6,018 nt of DNA from positions 1 to 6,018 of the forward strand of contig CATXZX010000127.1 of NCBI GenBank assembly GCA_958404085.1. Reading direction: 5' to 3'. The notes under the pieces are model-generated. The model did not search any database and was not told the origin of the DNA. It saw only the letters and a program-made list of their open reading frames with translations. Each line of letters starts with the position of its first letter. The first letter of the stretch is position 1. The position numbers and the translations under genes are program-made. Below are positions 5,986 through 6,018 of this stretch, piece by piece. This stretch comes from an uncultured Prevotellaceae bacterium (GTDB lineage Bacteria; Bacteroidota; Bacteroidia; Bacteroidales; Bacteroidaceae).

Positions 5986-6001
5986 CGCCGGTACGCCGGC
6001 G
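5986..6001. repeat. GC-only hairpin just upstream of the right-edge promoter box
   Basis: CGCCGG (5986-5991) and CCGGCG (5996-6001) are perfect complements around the loop TACG. The hairpin ends 6 nt before the TATCTTTG at 6008, occupying the place where a -33 element would be expected, so it could be an operator or simply GC-rich sequence. Confidence 0.5.
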
Positions 6002-6007
6002 AATCGT

Positions 6008-6015
6008 TATCTTTG
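6008..6015 (+). promoter_or_regulatory. Probable -7 box of a rightward promoter for a gene beyond the window
   Basis: TATCTTTG matches the Bacteroides -7 consensus TAnnTTTG and is followed by CAG at the window end. The corresponding -33 position falls in GC-rich sequence with no TTTG. It faces away from the sulfatase, which implies a divergent gene to the right; that gene is not visible. Confidence 0.5.
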
Positions 6016-6018
6016 CAG

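Larger units (their letters stand above)
5686..6018. other. Intergenic region upstream of the sulfatase, rich in inverted repeats
   Basis: This 333-nt stretch contains no credible gene. It holds the sulfatase leader (about 5686-5757), a - strand -7 box (5764-5771), a set of inverted repeats (5872-5930, 5927-5951, 5986-6001), and a + strand -7 box at the right edge (6008-6015) that probably serves a gene outside the window. Frames open across it in both directions have arginine- and cysteine-rich, unrecognisable products. Confidence 0.75.

Overview
The window looks like a chromosomal segment from a gut-type member of the Bacteroidales (Bacteroidaceae or a close relative). Four things point there. 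The gene order is ftsX, a DUF3098 gene, uppP, truB, queA, folK. Start codons are preceded by A/T-rich stretches rather than strong Shine-Dalgarno sequences. Several promoter elements match the Bacteroides -7 box TAnnTTTG. The sulfatase is of the serine type, as is usual in anaerobic Bacteroides. Genus and species cannot be fixed from sequence reading alone; base composition seems moderately GC-rich for this group.

Positions 2-3771 (+ strand) hold a tightly packed run of six genes, very likely one operon: the 3' end of ftsX (cell-division ABC transporter permease), a small two-helix DUF3098 membrane protein, uppP (recycling of the undecaprenyl lipid carrier), truB (tRNA pseudouridine 55), queA (queuosine synthesis) and folK (folate synthesis). 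Gaps between genes are 44, 3, 52, 17 and 6 nt. The operon ends at a very strong terminator with a perfect 20-bp stem (3793-3848).

Positions 3772-4095 are non-coding by conventional criteria but hold more than the terminator. A second, self-contained unit follows on the + strand: A-tracts, a Bacteroides-type promoter (-7 box TATATTTG at 3977-3984), and about 70 nt later a GC-stem hairpin with a U-run (4024-4062). Because folK is already terminated upstream and the next gene is convergent, this is best read as a candidate orphan small RNA, possibly with a 19-codon ORF.

Positions 4096-5685 (- strand) encode a secreted or periplasmic serine-type S1 sulfatase with all the main active-site residues visible. 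It probably desulfates host or dietary glycans. No SusC/SusD pair, glycoside hydrolase or maturase is in the window.

Positions 5686-6018 form an intergenic region between the sulfatase and a gene that probably starts beyond the right edge. It holds two divergent -7 boxes with the same sequence (TATCTTTG) and, between them, a cluster of inverted repeats, including a perfect 16-bp repeat with a 23-nt spacer and no T-run. Its function is unclear. No CRISPR array, tRNA, rRNA or insertion sequence was seen.
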